From G020354785 sp964461435 (GTDB lineage Bacteria; Bacteroidota; Bacteroidia; Bacteroidales; UBA10428), in assembly GCA_964461435.1 (NCBI GenBank), contig CAYWUI010000012.1, positions 9,371 to 73,370 of the forward strand: a DNA stretch of 64,000 nt, given 5' to 3'. Position numbers and translations under genes: made by a program. The notes under the pieces are model-generated. The model was given only the letters and a program-made list of their open reading frames with translations. It made no database searches and was not told where the DNA came from. Below are positions 23,363 to 31,439 of this stretch, piece after piece (within the stretch, counting starts at the first letter, position 1; each line of letters starts with the position of its first letter).

Positions 23363-26300
23363 ATGAACTTATTTAAACAGACGAAGAACACTGGTATTAT
23401 TCTGGCATCTGCATTTTTCTTTAACCTGGCCCTGCTTAATAATATTTATTCACAGAGTCCCGAAAGGTATCTTCAGATAAACGGTACTGCCGAACTGGAT
23501 ATGAAACCCGTCTCAAATGCTATAGTTACACTTTACGAAAACAATGCAGAGATTAGTTCAGTAAAAACAGGTTCCAGCGGACTTTTTTCATTTAAGCTTG
23601 AAATGAATAAGGATTATGTCATTGAGATTGCTAAAAAGGGATATATACCAAAAAGGATCAGGTTTATAACAAATATTCCCGATGAAGAGACAGGAATATG
23701 GGTAAGGGAATTCGCTGTAGGGCTGGTTAAATACTGCGAAGGGATTAATTATTCGGTATTAAATGAGCCCGTGGATGTGATAAAGTACAGCGTTAAAAGA
23801 AAAGACTTTGATTCTGACAAGACCTTTGTTTACAAGGCTAAACCCAGGCTGGAGAATCTGTATATGGAAGTTGACCAGTGTATAACAGACAAGTATAATA
23901 AAGCCCTGGATGAAGCTGACAAGCTGCTGGAGCAAAAAAAGTATGACGAGGCAAAAAGCAGGTATGAAGAGGCGCAGGAAATATACCCCAATGAAGAGTA
24001 TCCCGGAGAGCAGATAAATAAAATAGCTGATATGATTACTAAGGATATGAATATAGACAATTTATATAATAACACTATTAGCGAAGCGGATGCTTTATAT
24101 GCCCAGGGCAGGTACGATGAAGCCCTGATAAAATACAAAGGGGCTATGATGCTTAAGCCCCAGGAGATGTATTCAAAGCAAAAAATAAGTGAGATAGAAT
24201 CACATGCAGCAAAACTGGAGGCAGAGCAGCAAGCCAAAAGTGATGCAGATACCAAGTATAATAACCTTATATTAAAAGGTAACTCAGCTATGGCCGAAAA
24301 GAACTATGAACTGGCAAAGCAGCTTTATTCACAGGCCCAGGAGATTAAACCGGCCAATAATTATCCGGCGAATAAAATACAGGAAATTGATGTGTTGGTA
24401 TCTCAAAAAGCGCAGGCAGAAGCAAAGCAGCAGGAACAGGTCAGGGAATACACCAGCAAAGTGAGCCAGGCCGACAGGTTGTTGCAGGAACAGAACTATG
24501 AAGCTGCAAAGGCAGCATATCAGAATGCTTTGGCTGCAAATCCGCAGGAACTGTACCCCAGGCAAAAGATAGCTGAGATAGATAACCTCATAAAAGAAAG
24601 GCAGGAAGCCCAGGTACAGGCCAAAAGAGATGCCCTGGATAAGGAATACCAGGCTGCCCTCGCTGAGGGAGACAATTTCTTCAACCTGAAAGAGTATGAT
24701 GCTGCGAAAACAGCATATAACAGGGCCTCAAATATTAAGCCTAATGAACTGTACCCCAGGCAAAGAATAGAGAAGATTAATAGCCTGATTGCTGCTGAAC
24801 AGGCAAGCAAGCAGCAGGCCCTGAACAAGGCCTACAGTGATGCAATTGCTGCAGGAGAAAATTATGTGGCAGCAAAACAATATGACCTGGCAAAGCAGGA
24901 GTATAATAAGGCACTTTCATATAAACCCGATGATTACTATGCTAAAAACAGGCTTTCTGAAATTGAAAGACTGGCAGAGACTCAGAGGCAGCAGCTTGCA
25001 GCAGATAAAGCCAGGAATGAACAATACCAGGCTGCCATTGCAAAAGCTGACGGCCTTTTCAAAATGCAGGAATTTGATGCTGCAAAAACAGCTTACCAGG
25101 CTGCCATAAATATAAATCCTGCCGAACAATACCCGCGGGGACAGGTACAGGAAATAGACAGGTTGCTGGCAATAAAAAAAGCTGAAAAAGAAAGGGAGAT
25201 GGAAGCAGGCTATAAAAGTTCTATTATTTCAGGAAACAGGCTGTTCACGAATAATCAGTATGCCCTGGCAAGGGACGAATATGAGAAGGCCCTGGGTTAT
25301 AAACCGGGTGATCTGTATGCCACGAACAGGATTTCGGAAGTAAACAGGCTTTTATCTGAGGCAGAACAAAAGGCGGCAGCAGAACAGGCGAGGAAAAAGC
25401 AATATGATGACTTAATTGCTAAGGCTGACGGGTTGAAAAATTCAAAGGATTATAGTAATGCAAAGCTTGAATATAACAGGGCATTACAGATATTTCCGGA
25501 AGAGGTTTACCCGAAGCAGCAAATTACTGAAATAGACAGGTTGCTCAGGGAACAGGAGCAGGTTCTGGCTGACAGGAAGGCTAAAGAAAACAGTTATAAT
25601 ATGGCAATAAGTAAAGGCGACGGCTATTTTCGCCTGGAAGAATACGAAAAGGCAAAAGCTGAGTATTATAACGCCCTGTTAATTATGCCTGATGAGATTT
25701 ATCCCAGGGATAAGATAAATGAAATAGACGGGATAGTGCAGGCACAATTAAAGGCCCAGGCTGATGCCAAAGCTAAAAATGATGCATACAACAGTTCTGT
25801 TACGAAGGCAGATAATTTATTTGCGCAGAAAAAATATAATGAGGCCCGGACGGGTTATACCGCAGCATTGAATTATAAGCCAGACGCCAGCTACCCGAAG
25901 GAGCAGATCTCAAAGATAGATGATATCCTGGCAGAGCAGGAAAGCACGCGTCAGGCCCAGCTGGCAAGGGATAGGGAGTATCAATCTATTATAGCGGTGG
26001 CCGACAGGGCCTTTGATGCAGCAGACTATAATAACGCAAAGACATCATACGAAAAAGCACTGGATGTTAAACCTGATGAACTCTACCCTAAACAGAAAAT
26101 AGCTCGTATCAACGATATACTTGAACTACTGGCAAAACAGGAAAAAACATCAAAATCCTACCAGTCCCAGGCCCAGTCACAGACCTCGGCAGGAACAGCT
26201 TCAAAACCTAAACTGGCTGATTTGAATTTTAAAGACGATAATGAAAGAGACAGGTATCTGGCAGGACTTAAAACAAGGTACCCTGAAGGAATAACCCTTG

Positions 26301-26500
26301 AGACATACGCGGAAAAGTTTAAAATTACAAAAAGGTATGTAATAATCAGGCAGGGTATGGCACACGAATTTCGTATGGTGCACTTTACAAGCTGGGGAGG
26401 AAAAGAATACTCGGTTGACGGAAAACCTATAACAGGCCAGTATTTTGAATCGCAAATATCACCCCGATCCGGCGAATACTATAAAGAATTTGAGTTTTAA
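23363..26500 (+). CDS. Large 12-repeat TPR-like exported protein with CNA-B-like N-terminus
   Basis: 1045 residues. A signal peptide (ILASAFFFNLALLNNIYSQ) is followed by a small carboxypeptidase-regulatory/CNA-B-like domain (VSNAIVTLYENNAEISSVKT, FKLEMNKDYVIEIAKKGY). From ~165 to ~945 there are twelve ~65-residue repeats of the form Y-x2-AI-x-KAD-x-LF-x4-Y-x2-AK-x2-Y-x2-AL-x-IKP-x-E-x-YP-x2-QI-x-EID-x-LL, i.e. TPR-like helix pairs joined by Gln/Lys-rich coiled-coil linkers. The last ~90 residues are a distinct domain containing KRYVIIRQGMAHEFRMV and FTSWGGKEYSVDGKPITG. Its stop overlaps the start of the binding lipoprotein by one base, tying it to the importer operon. Function unknown; a periplasmic scaffold is plausible. 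Confidence 0.75.
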   Translation: MNLFKQTKNTGIILASAFFFNLALLNNIYSQSPERYLQINGTAELDMKPVSNAIVTLYENNAEISSVKTGSSGLFSFKLEMNKDYVIEIAKKGYIPKRIRFITNIPDEETGIWVREFAVGLVKYCEGINYSVLNEPVDVIKYSVKRKDFDSDKTFVYKAKPRLENLYMEVDQCITDKYNKALDEADKLLEQKKYDEAKSRYEEAQEIYPNEEYPGEQINKIADMITKDMNIDNLYNNTISEADALYAQGRYDEALIKYKGAMMLKPQEMYSKQKISEIESHAAKLEAEQQAKSDADTKYNNLILKGNSAMAEKNYELAKQLYSQAQEIKPANNYPANKIQEIDVLVSQKAQAEAKQQEQVREYTSKVSQADRLLQEQNYEAAKAAYQNALAANPQELYPRQKIAEIDNLIKERQEAQVQAKRDALDKEYQAALAEGDNFFNLKEYDAAKTAYNRASNIKPNELYPRQRIEKINSLIAAEQASKQQALNKAYSDAIAAGENYVAAKQYDLAKQEYNKALSYKPDDYYAKNRLSEIERLAETQRQQLAADKARNEQYQAAIAKADGLFKMQEFDAAKTAYQAAININPAEQYPRGQVQEIDRLLAIKKAEKEREMEAGYKSSIISGNRLFTNNQYALARDEYEKALGYKPGDLYATNRISEVNRLLSEAEQKAAAEQARKKQYDDLIAKADGLKNSKDYSNAKLEYNRALQIFPEEVYPKQQITEIDRLLREQEQVLADRKAKENSYNMAISKGDGYFRLEEYEKAKAEYYNALLIMPDEIYPRDKINEIDGIVQAQLKAQADAKAKNDAYNSSVTKADNLFAQKKYNEARTGYTAALNYKPDASYPKEQISKIDDILAEQESTRQAQLARDREYQSIIAVADRAFDAADYNNAKTSYEKALDVKPDELYPKQKIARINDILELLAKQEKTSKSYQSQAQSQTSAGTASKPKLADLNFKDDNERDRYLAGLKTRYPEGITLETYAEKFKITKRYVIIRQGMAHEFRMVHFTSWGGKEYSVDGKPITGQYFESQISPRSGEYYKEFEF

Positions 26501-27645
26501 TGTGCAGGTATATTTATCTGGTTCTTCTTCTCCTGATATTACCAGGATGTAAAAACAAATCTGTCAGGTTCAGGGATAACAGCATTAATTCCTCAGAAAT
26601 AAAGAAAGTCCCTGTTAAATATGCTTCGGGATTTGATATTGAATATTATGGTGAATACACTCTGCTGACAGTAAGAAATCCATGGCAACAAGCTGATAAT
26701 GTTAAATTTAAATATGCCCTGGCAAAGAGTGCCGATGACGGTTGCCCCCCGGGATATGAATTGATAAAAATCCCTGTCAAGCGCGTAATATGCCTGTCAA
26801 CTACTCATATAGGCTTTATCGGCTTCCTGGGATCAAAAGAATCCATCGTCGGCATATCGGGTAAAAATTATATTACAGATGAATATGTTAACAGGCATAT
26901 TAAATCAGGTGAAATTAAAGATGTGGGATTTGATGAAAACCTTAACTATGAACGGATAATCGAGTTAAAACCCGATATAGTCTTTTTATATGGCGTTACG
27001 GGTGCCATAGCATCATACATCAATAAACTGAAGGAGCTTAATATCAGTACGGTACTGGTAGGAGAGTACCTTGAAGAAACACCGCTTGCAAAGATGGAGT
27101 GGATTAAATTTATAGCTGCCTTTTATGAAACTGAGCAAAAGGCTACTGCCATGTTTGATTCGGTATCTGCCAATTATAACCAGCTGGTGTCTCTTACTGA
27201 AGATATTTCTTCCAGGCCTAAAGTATTGCTGGGCCTTCCCTGGAGAGGAACATGGTATATTTCAGGAAGCAGCAGTTATGCCGCACAGATCATTAAAGAT
27301 GCAGGCGGTGAATATATATGGAGTGATCTGAACTATAAGGACAGCCAGCCCTTAAGCCTCGAATCGGTATTTGAAAAAGCGTTTATGGCTGACTTCTGGC
27401 TTAACATTGGGGAGGTAAATGACATAGACGATATTATAATGGCCGATGAACGGTTTAAGGAGTTGCCTGCTTTAAAGAACAGAAAAGTCTTTAACAATAA
27501 TAATAAAATTAATAGCTTCGGCGGTAATGCATATTTTGAGACAGGTGTTGTTGAACCTGATATTATCCTTTCAGATATTATTCGTATTTTGCATCCTGAA
27601 TTATTGCCTGATCATAAACTAAAATATTACAGTCAAATGAATTAA
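26500..27645 (+). CDS. ABC transporter substrate-binding lipoprotein, siderophore/cobalamin type
   Basis: 381 residues. The N-terminus MCRYIYLVLLLLILPGC has a lipobox (LPGC, Cys17). A periplasmic-binding fold of the BtuF/FepB class is evident: VICLSTTHIGFIGFLG, IVGISGKNYITDEYVN, GFDENLNYERIIELKPDIVFL and a C-terminal AFMADFWLNIGE. Such proteins deliver a chelated metal, haem or corrinoid to a FecCD permease. The ATG is within the previous gene's stop (TAATG), and the permease follows after the 94-residue protein, so all five genes to 30,025 look like one operon. The ligand is not identifiable; the lack of a nearby TonB receptor leaves iron, haem or B12 open. Confidence 0.85.
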   Translation: MCRYIYLVLLLLILPGCKNKSVRFRDNSINSSEIKKVPVKYASGFDIEYYGEYTLLTVRNPWQQADNVKFKYALAKSADDGCPPGYELIKIPVKRVICLSTTHIGFIGFLGSKESIVGISGKNYITDEYVNRHIKSGEIKDVGFDENLNYERIIELKPDIVFLYGVTGAIASYINKLKELNISTVLVGEYLEETPLAKMEWIKFIAAFYETEQKATAMFDSVSANYNQLVSLTEDISSRPKVLLGLPWRGTWYISGSSSYAAQIIKDAGGEYIWSDLNYKDSQPLSLESVFEKAFMADFWLNIGEVNDIDDIIMADERFKELPALKNRKVFNNNNKINSFGGNAYFETGVVEPDIILSDIIRILHPELLPDHKLKYYSQMN

Positions 27646-27657
27646 AAAACACAGAAA

Positions 27658-27942
27658 ATGGCAAATATTAAAAGACTTAAGAAAGAGGTTAAGCAGATAA
27701 CGCAGGATTTAGTGAACGAATGCCTGGCTTTTCAGCATTTTCATCCTGATGTTAAACCTGAGAAGATTAATTCAATACTTAAAGATATTATAAATAAGAG
27801 CAGTGATATCATATATAAAATAAACCATATTAAAAGTGAAAAGGATGTTAATCCTAAAAAGTATTACAGGGACATTATAAAAGATATCAATGAAAAGCTT
27901 ATACCTGCTCTTGATAAATTAGGCGGTAAGGGAAGCAGCTAA
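27658..27942 (+). CDS. Small helical protein of unknown function in ABC importer operon
   Basis: 94 residues, no signal peptide or membrane segment, almost entirely helix-forming and charged (KRLKKEVKQITQDLVNECLA, then FQHFHPDVKPEKINSILKD). Two histidines and one cysteine cluster near NECLAFQHFHPD. It lies 12 bp after the binding-lipoprotein gene and 11 bp before the permease gene, so it is co-transcribed. I do not recognise the family. A cytosolic accessory to the importer is only a guess from position. Confidence 0.65.
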   Translation: MANIKRLKKEVKQITQDLVNECLAFQHFHPDVKPEKINSILKDIINKSSDIIYKINHIKSEKDVNPKKYYRDIIKDINEKLIPALDKLGGKGSS

Positions 27943-27953
27943 ATTGACTCAAA

Positions 27954-28997
27954 TTGGATACAAGGTTCAATAAAAGAATATTATTAATTCTTGCTATTCT
28001 TGGTGTCCTGCTGGTAATAGTGTTTATTGCGGACCTTTTTGTCGGTTCATCCAAAATACCTGCTACGGAGATTTTTAGAATGCTGGTAACAGGGAAAAGT
28101 GATAACCAGATATGGGCAACTATATTTTTTAATTTCAGGATACCAAAAGCAATAACTGCAGTACTGGCTGGTGCCGCACTATCAGTAAGCGGAATGCAGA
28201 TGCAGACTATTTTTCGTAATCCGCTGGCAGGTCCCTATGTTCTTGGAATAAGTTCGGGAGCCAGCCTTGGTGTTGCCCTCCTTGTACTGGGATTTACGTC
28301 ACGCATCACCAATCAGTCAATACATTATTTTGGAAACTGGGCTCAGATAATGGCGGCATGGATAGGGGCCGGACTGGTACTTTTCCTGATACTGGCCGTA
28401 TCAACAAGAGTTCAGGATATCATGACCATACTTATACTGGGTATTTTATTTGGAAGTGCAACATCAGCAATTGTAAGCATATTACAGTATTTTAGCCATC
28501 AGTCGATGCTAAAAGCTTTTGTTATCTGGTCTATGGGGAGCCTTGGCAATTTGTCCAAAGAACAGCTTAACATACTTGTGCCCTGCATTATCATTGGCCT
28601 TCTCTTTTCATTCATGTTTTCAAAAATTCTGAATGCCCTTTTACTGGGAGAAACATATGCAAAAAGCCTGGGAGTGAATATTAAACTCTCACGTATAATG
28701 CTTTTTATCTCAACAAGCATACTCGCGGGAAGCATTACAGCATTTTGCGGACCTATAGGCTTTATCGGGATAGCAGTACCTCACATTGTAAGAATCATTA
28801 TGAAGTCTGCCAACCATTATTATCTTATTCCCGGGTCTCTCATAGCAGGGGCTATTATGCTGTTAATAAGTGATATCGTTTCTCTCCTGCCAGGTTATGA
28901 TACTGTCCTGCCTGTAAATTCAGTTACAGCATTATTGGGGATACCTGTTGTAATATGGATTATCCTGGAAAATAAGAAAATATCAAGCCCTGATTGA
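27954..28997 (+). CDS. FecCD-family ABC transporter permease
   Basis: 347 residues with about ten membrane helices. Family motifs include FRIPKAITAVLAGAALSVSG, MQMQTIFRNPLAGPYVLGIS and SGASLGVALLVLG, then LGVNIKLSRIMLFISTSILA and the cytoplasmic coupling region CGPIGFIGIAVPHIVR. The start is a TTG (27954), which gives MDTRFNKRILLILAIL. It forms the membrane channel of a siderophore, haem or cobalamin importer with the lipoprotein upstream and the ATPase downstream, whose reading frame begins essentially at its stop codon. Confidence 0.9.
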   Translation: MDTRFNKRILLILAILGVLLVIVFIADLFVGSSKIPATEIFRMLVTGKSDNQIWATIFFNFRIPKAITAVLAGAALSVSGMQMQTIFRNPLAGPYVLGISSGASLGVALLVLGFTSRITNQSIHYFGNWAQIMAAWIGAGLVLFLILAVSTRVQDIMTILILGILFGSATSAIVSILQYFSHQSMLKAFVIWSMGSLGNLSKEQLNILVPCIIIGLLFSFMFSKILNALLLGETYAKSLGVNIKLSRIMLFISTSILAGSITAFCGPIGFIGIAVPHIVRIIMKSANHYYLIPGSLIAGAIMLLISDIVSLLPGYDTVLPVNSVTALLGIPVVIWIILENKKISSPD

Positions 28998-28999
28998 TA

Positions 29000-30025
29000 A
29001 TGAACATGTTCGATAACATATTAATGATTGAAAAGCTCAACGTAGGATATGGCGATTCACACATCAGCGGAAAGCTGGTTTTTTCCGGCATTAACCTCCG
29101 GGCAAAAAAAGGGGAGAATATTGCTGTCATAGGGAGAAACGGCATTGGCAAGAGTACTCTTCTGAGAACTATTGGCAGGCTCCAAAAACCGCTAGGAGGA
29201 CAGATACAAATTATGGGCAGGGATATCAGGCATTATACCAGGCAGGAATTTGCCAGGCTCATAAGTTTTGTATCAACAGAGATAATACGGATAAGCAATT
29301 TAAGGTTGCTTGACCTCGTTGCTATGGGAAGATATCCTTATACAGGCTGGACCGGAAAACTGGACGATAATGATCATAATATTATTAATGATTCTATACA
29401 TCTGGCAGGTATTGATAATCTGAAATACAAATCAATAAATGAGGTGAGCGACGGGGAAAGGCAACGGGCAATGATAGCAAGAGCCCTGGCCCAGGATACT
29501 GAAATCATTATACTGGACGAGCCCACTGCTTTTCTTGATTTGCCAAGCAAATATGAGATTATAAGATTGCTTAATGAACTTAGTGCCAATAAAGGCAAGA
29601 CAATAATATTTTCATCCCACGACCTCAGTATTACATTGCAGGAAACCGACAAGATATGGCTTATGCAAAATAACAAAATTACCGAGGGAGCCCCCGAGGA
29701 TTTAATACTCAACAAAGATATTTATAGCCTGTTTGATAATTCGCACTTGACCTTTAACCTCGAAAGCGGTGATATCAGGTTAACCCGCAAAAGAATAGAT
29801 AAAATTAACCTTAAAGGTAAAGGAACTTTAAAATACTGGACACGGAAGGCCCTTGAAAGGATGGGCTATGACATATGTGATGAAGCTGATGCAGATATTA
29901 GTGTTCAAATAAATGACGATAATAAAGTTACAGAATGGATTTTAGTGAAAAAGGGAAATGAAATTAAATGTAATTCAATATATAATTTATCTTTGCATCT
30001 TAGAAATATTAACAGGTTTTACTAA
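29000..30025 (+). CDS. ABC transporter ATP-binding protein (FecE/BtuD type) with C-terminal extension
   Basis: About 341 residues from the ATG at 29000 (29006 is also possible). Walker A is GRNGIGKSTLL, the signature is VSDGERQRAMIARAL (VSDGE for LSGGQ, as in many Bacteroidota FecE proteins), Walker B is IIILDEPTA and the H-loop is SSHDLS. It drives the FecCD permease, whose stop codon lies just upstream. The normal ATPase of this class ends near 255 residues; here about 85 more follow, with KGKGTLKYWTRKALERMGYD and ADADISVQINDDNKVTEWIL, looking like a small folded domain. Its role is unknown. Confidence 0.9.
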   Translation: MNMFDNILMIEKLNVGYGDSHISGKLVFSGINLRAKKGENIAVIGRNGIGKSTLLRTIGRLQKPLGGQIQIMGRDIRHYTRQEFARLISFVSTEIIRISNLRLLDLVAMGRYPYTGWTGKLDDNDHNIINDSIHLAGIDNLKYKSINEVSDGERQRAMIARALAQDTEIIILDEPTAFLDLPSKYEIIRLLNELSANKGKTIIFSSHDLSITLQETDKIWLMQNNKITEGAPEDLILNKDIYSLFDNSHLTFNLESGDIRLTRKRIDKINLKGKGTLKYWTRKALERMGYDICDEADADISVQINDDNKVTEWILVKKGNEIKCNSIYNLSLHLRNINRFY

Positions 30026-30040
30026 TTAATTCGTAAAATT

Positions 30041-30253
30041 ATGGATAAGTCTGTAAAAAAAATAGTCTCCTATATTCTAATCGGATTGGTCCTTTTCTTT
30101 ACTGTTATGGCTGTGTTAGGCGTGTGGGGATTTATTGAATTTGAAGATGTTATACGGAAAATTATGTCCTCCTTGCTGATAATTTTTGCAGCCTCAGCAG
30201 TTGTGTTATTTATATTTACAGTCCTGATAAAAGAAAACGGTCCTCAGAAATAA
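30041..30253 (+). CDS. Small two-helix membrane protein
   Basis: 70 residues with two clear membrane segments (IVSYILIGLVLFFTVMAVLG and SLLIIFAASAVVLFIFTVL) separated by a short acidic loop (FIEFEDVIRK). It lies 15 bp after the ATPase gene on the same strand, so it may be the last gene of the importer operon. Small proteins of this shape are common in Bacteroidota, and I cannot assign a function. Confidence 0.6.
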   Translation: MDKSVKKIVSYILIGLVLFFTVMAVLGVWGFIEFEDVIRKIMSSLLIIFAASAVVLFIFTVLIKENGPQK

Positions 30254-30411
30254 GCTTCATTAAAGCTATATAATTCATTACACATTACTAATCCAGGGTA
30301 ATTATGCTTATTGGAATGTAAATTTTTTTATTTAAAATAACATCTGATACAATAAAATATATTTTCTATCGTTATACAAAATTGATGAATTGCAAACCCA
30401 CTTATTAACAT

Positions 30412-31305
30412 ATGCTTTCAATACTCATCCCGGTATATAATTTTAATGTTGTTGAACTGGTAAAAAGCTTAAATTCTCAGGCAAATCAAGCAAAGGTCGA
30501 TTTTGAAATCATTGTTATTGACGATGCTTCCGAGGAGAAGTATAAAAAAACTAACAGGCGGATTGCTGATATACCTCATATTAAATACTTTGAAGAAAAG
30601 GAGAATCTTGGCAGATCGAGGATTAGAAATAAGCTTGCTGACCTTTCATCATATCAACACCTGCTGTTTGTGGACTGCGATTCAAAGGTCTGCAATAGTG
30701 ACTATATTCAGAAATACCTGGAATATTGCAGCAGTGAAGTTGTTATTTGCGGCGGCAGATCTTATTTGCCCGAACTGCCGGCTGAGAACAGTTACTATTT
30801 ACGGTGGCTGCACGGAATAAGGCGCGAACAGTTTTCAGCTGAAGTGAGGAACTCAGAGCCGAATAAATCTTTTATGACCAACAACTTTCTCATTTCAAAA
30901 ATAATATTCAACAAGGTAAGATTCGACGAGACAATTGCCAGCTATGGCCATGAAGACACCCTTTTTGGCTATGAATTGAAGAAAAATAATATAATTATTA
31001 ATCACATAGATAATCCACTGGTCCATTTGGGACTTGAGACTAACGAAGAGTTTGTTAAGAAGACAAAAGAGGGCGTAGAGAACTTAAATCAGATTATGAG
31101 GCAAAATGGCTATGAAAAAGTGTTTTTCAGGGACATAACCTTGCTTTACTGGTTTAAATTCCTGCAAAAGCTGGGAATTAACAGGTTTTTAAGATTCCTT
31201 TTCAGAAAGTCCGAAAAGAGATTATACAAATACCTGGTAAATAATAAACCGCGTTTGTTATTCTTTGATCTTTATAAACTGGGTTATTTGTGTTCTATCA
31301 ACTAA
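30412..31305 (+). CDS. Glycosyltransferase family 2
   Basis: 297 residues of GT-A fold: MLSILIPVYNFNVVELVKSL at the start, FEIIVIDDASEEKYKK (nucleotide-binding Asp pair), NLGRSRIRNKLADL, then the metal-binding DXD-type site LLFVDCDSK and the acceptor region FDETIASYGHEDTLFGYEL. There are no membrane helices, so it is cytosolic or peripheral. It is probably a glycosyltransferase for a surface polysaccharide or glycoprotein. It is isolated, with 158 bp upstream and 134 bp downstream free of genes. Confidence 0.85.
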   Translation: MLSILIPVYNFNVVELVKSLNSQANQAKVDFEIIVIDDASEEKYKKTNRRIADIPHIKYFEEKENLGRSRIRNKLADLSSYQHLLFVDCDSKVCNSDYIQKYLEYCSSEVVICGGRSYLPELPAENSYYLRWLHGIRREQFSAEVRNSEPNKSFMTNNFLISKIIFNKVRFDETIASYGHEDTLFGYELKKNNIIINHIDNPLVHLGLETNEEFVKKTKEGVENLNQIMRQNGYEKVFFRDITLLYWFKFLQKLGINRFLRFLFRKSEKRLYKYLVNNKPRLLFFDLYKLGYLCSIN

Positions 31306-31400
31306 TCTGTACCTTAAATAATTATATGCTTCAGCCATTAATCTTTCCGGCATATTGAAATTGATTCTCATTTTTCTTTTAGAATTCATTTTTCAAATAT

Positions 31401-31408
31401 TATTTTTG
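31401..31408 (+). promoter_or_regulatory. Candidate -7 promoter box for argS
   Basis: TATTTTTG fits the Bacteroidota -7 consensus TAnnTTTG, 31 bp upstream of the argS ATG. T-rich sequence occurs about 20 bp further upstream where the -33 TTTG would be expected, but without an exact match. Confidence 0.4.
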
Positions 31409-31439
31409 TCTCAGGTTAAAAGTACTCGAAAGGCAAAAA

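Noticed and set aside
23850..26130. DNA tandem-repeat array or CRISPR-like repeats
   Set aside because: The repetition is at protein level (about 65 residues, diverged codons) inside one long reading frame, as in TPR proteins; there are no identical short repeats with spacers.
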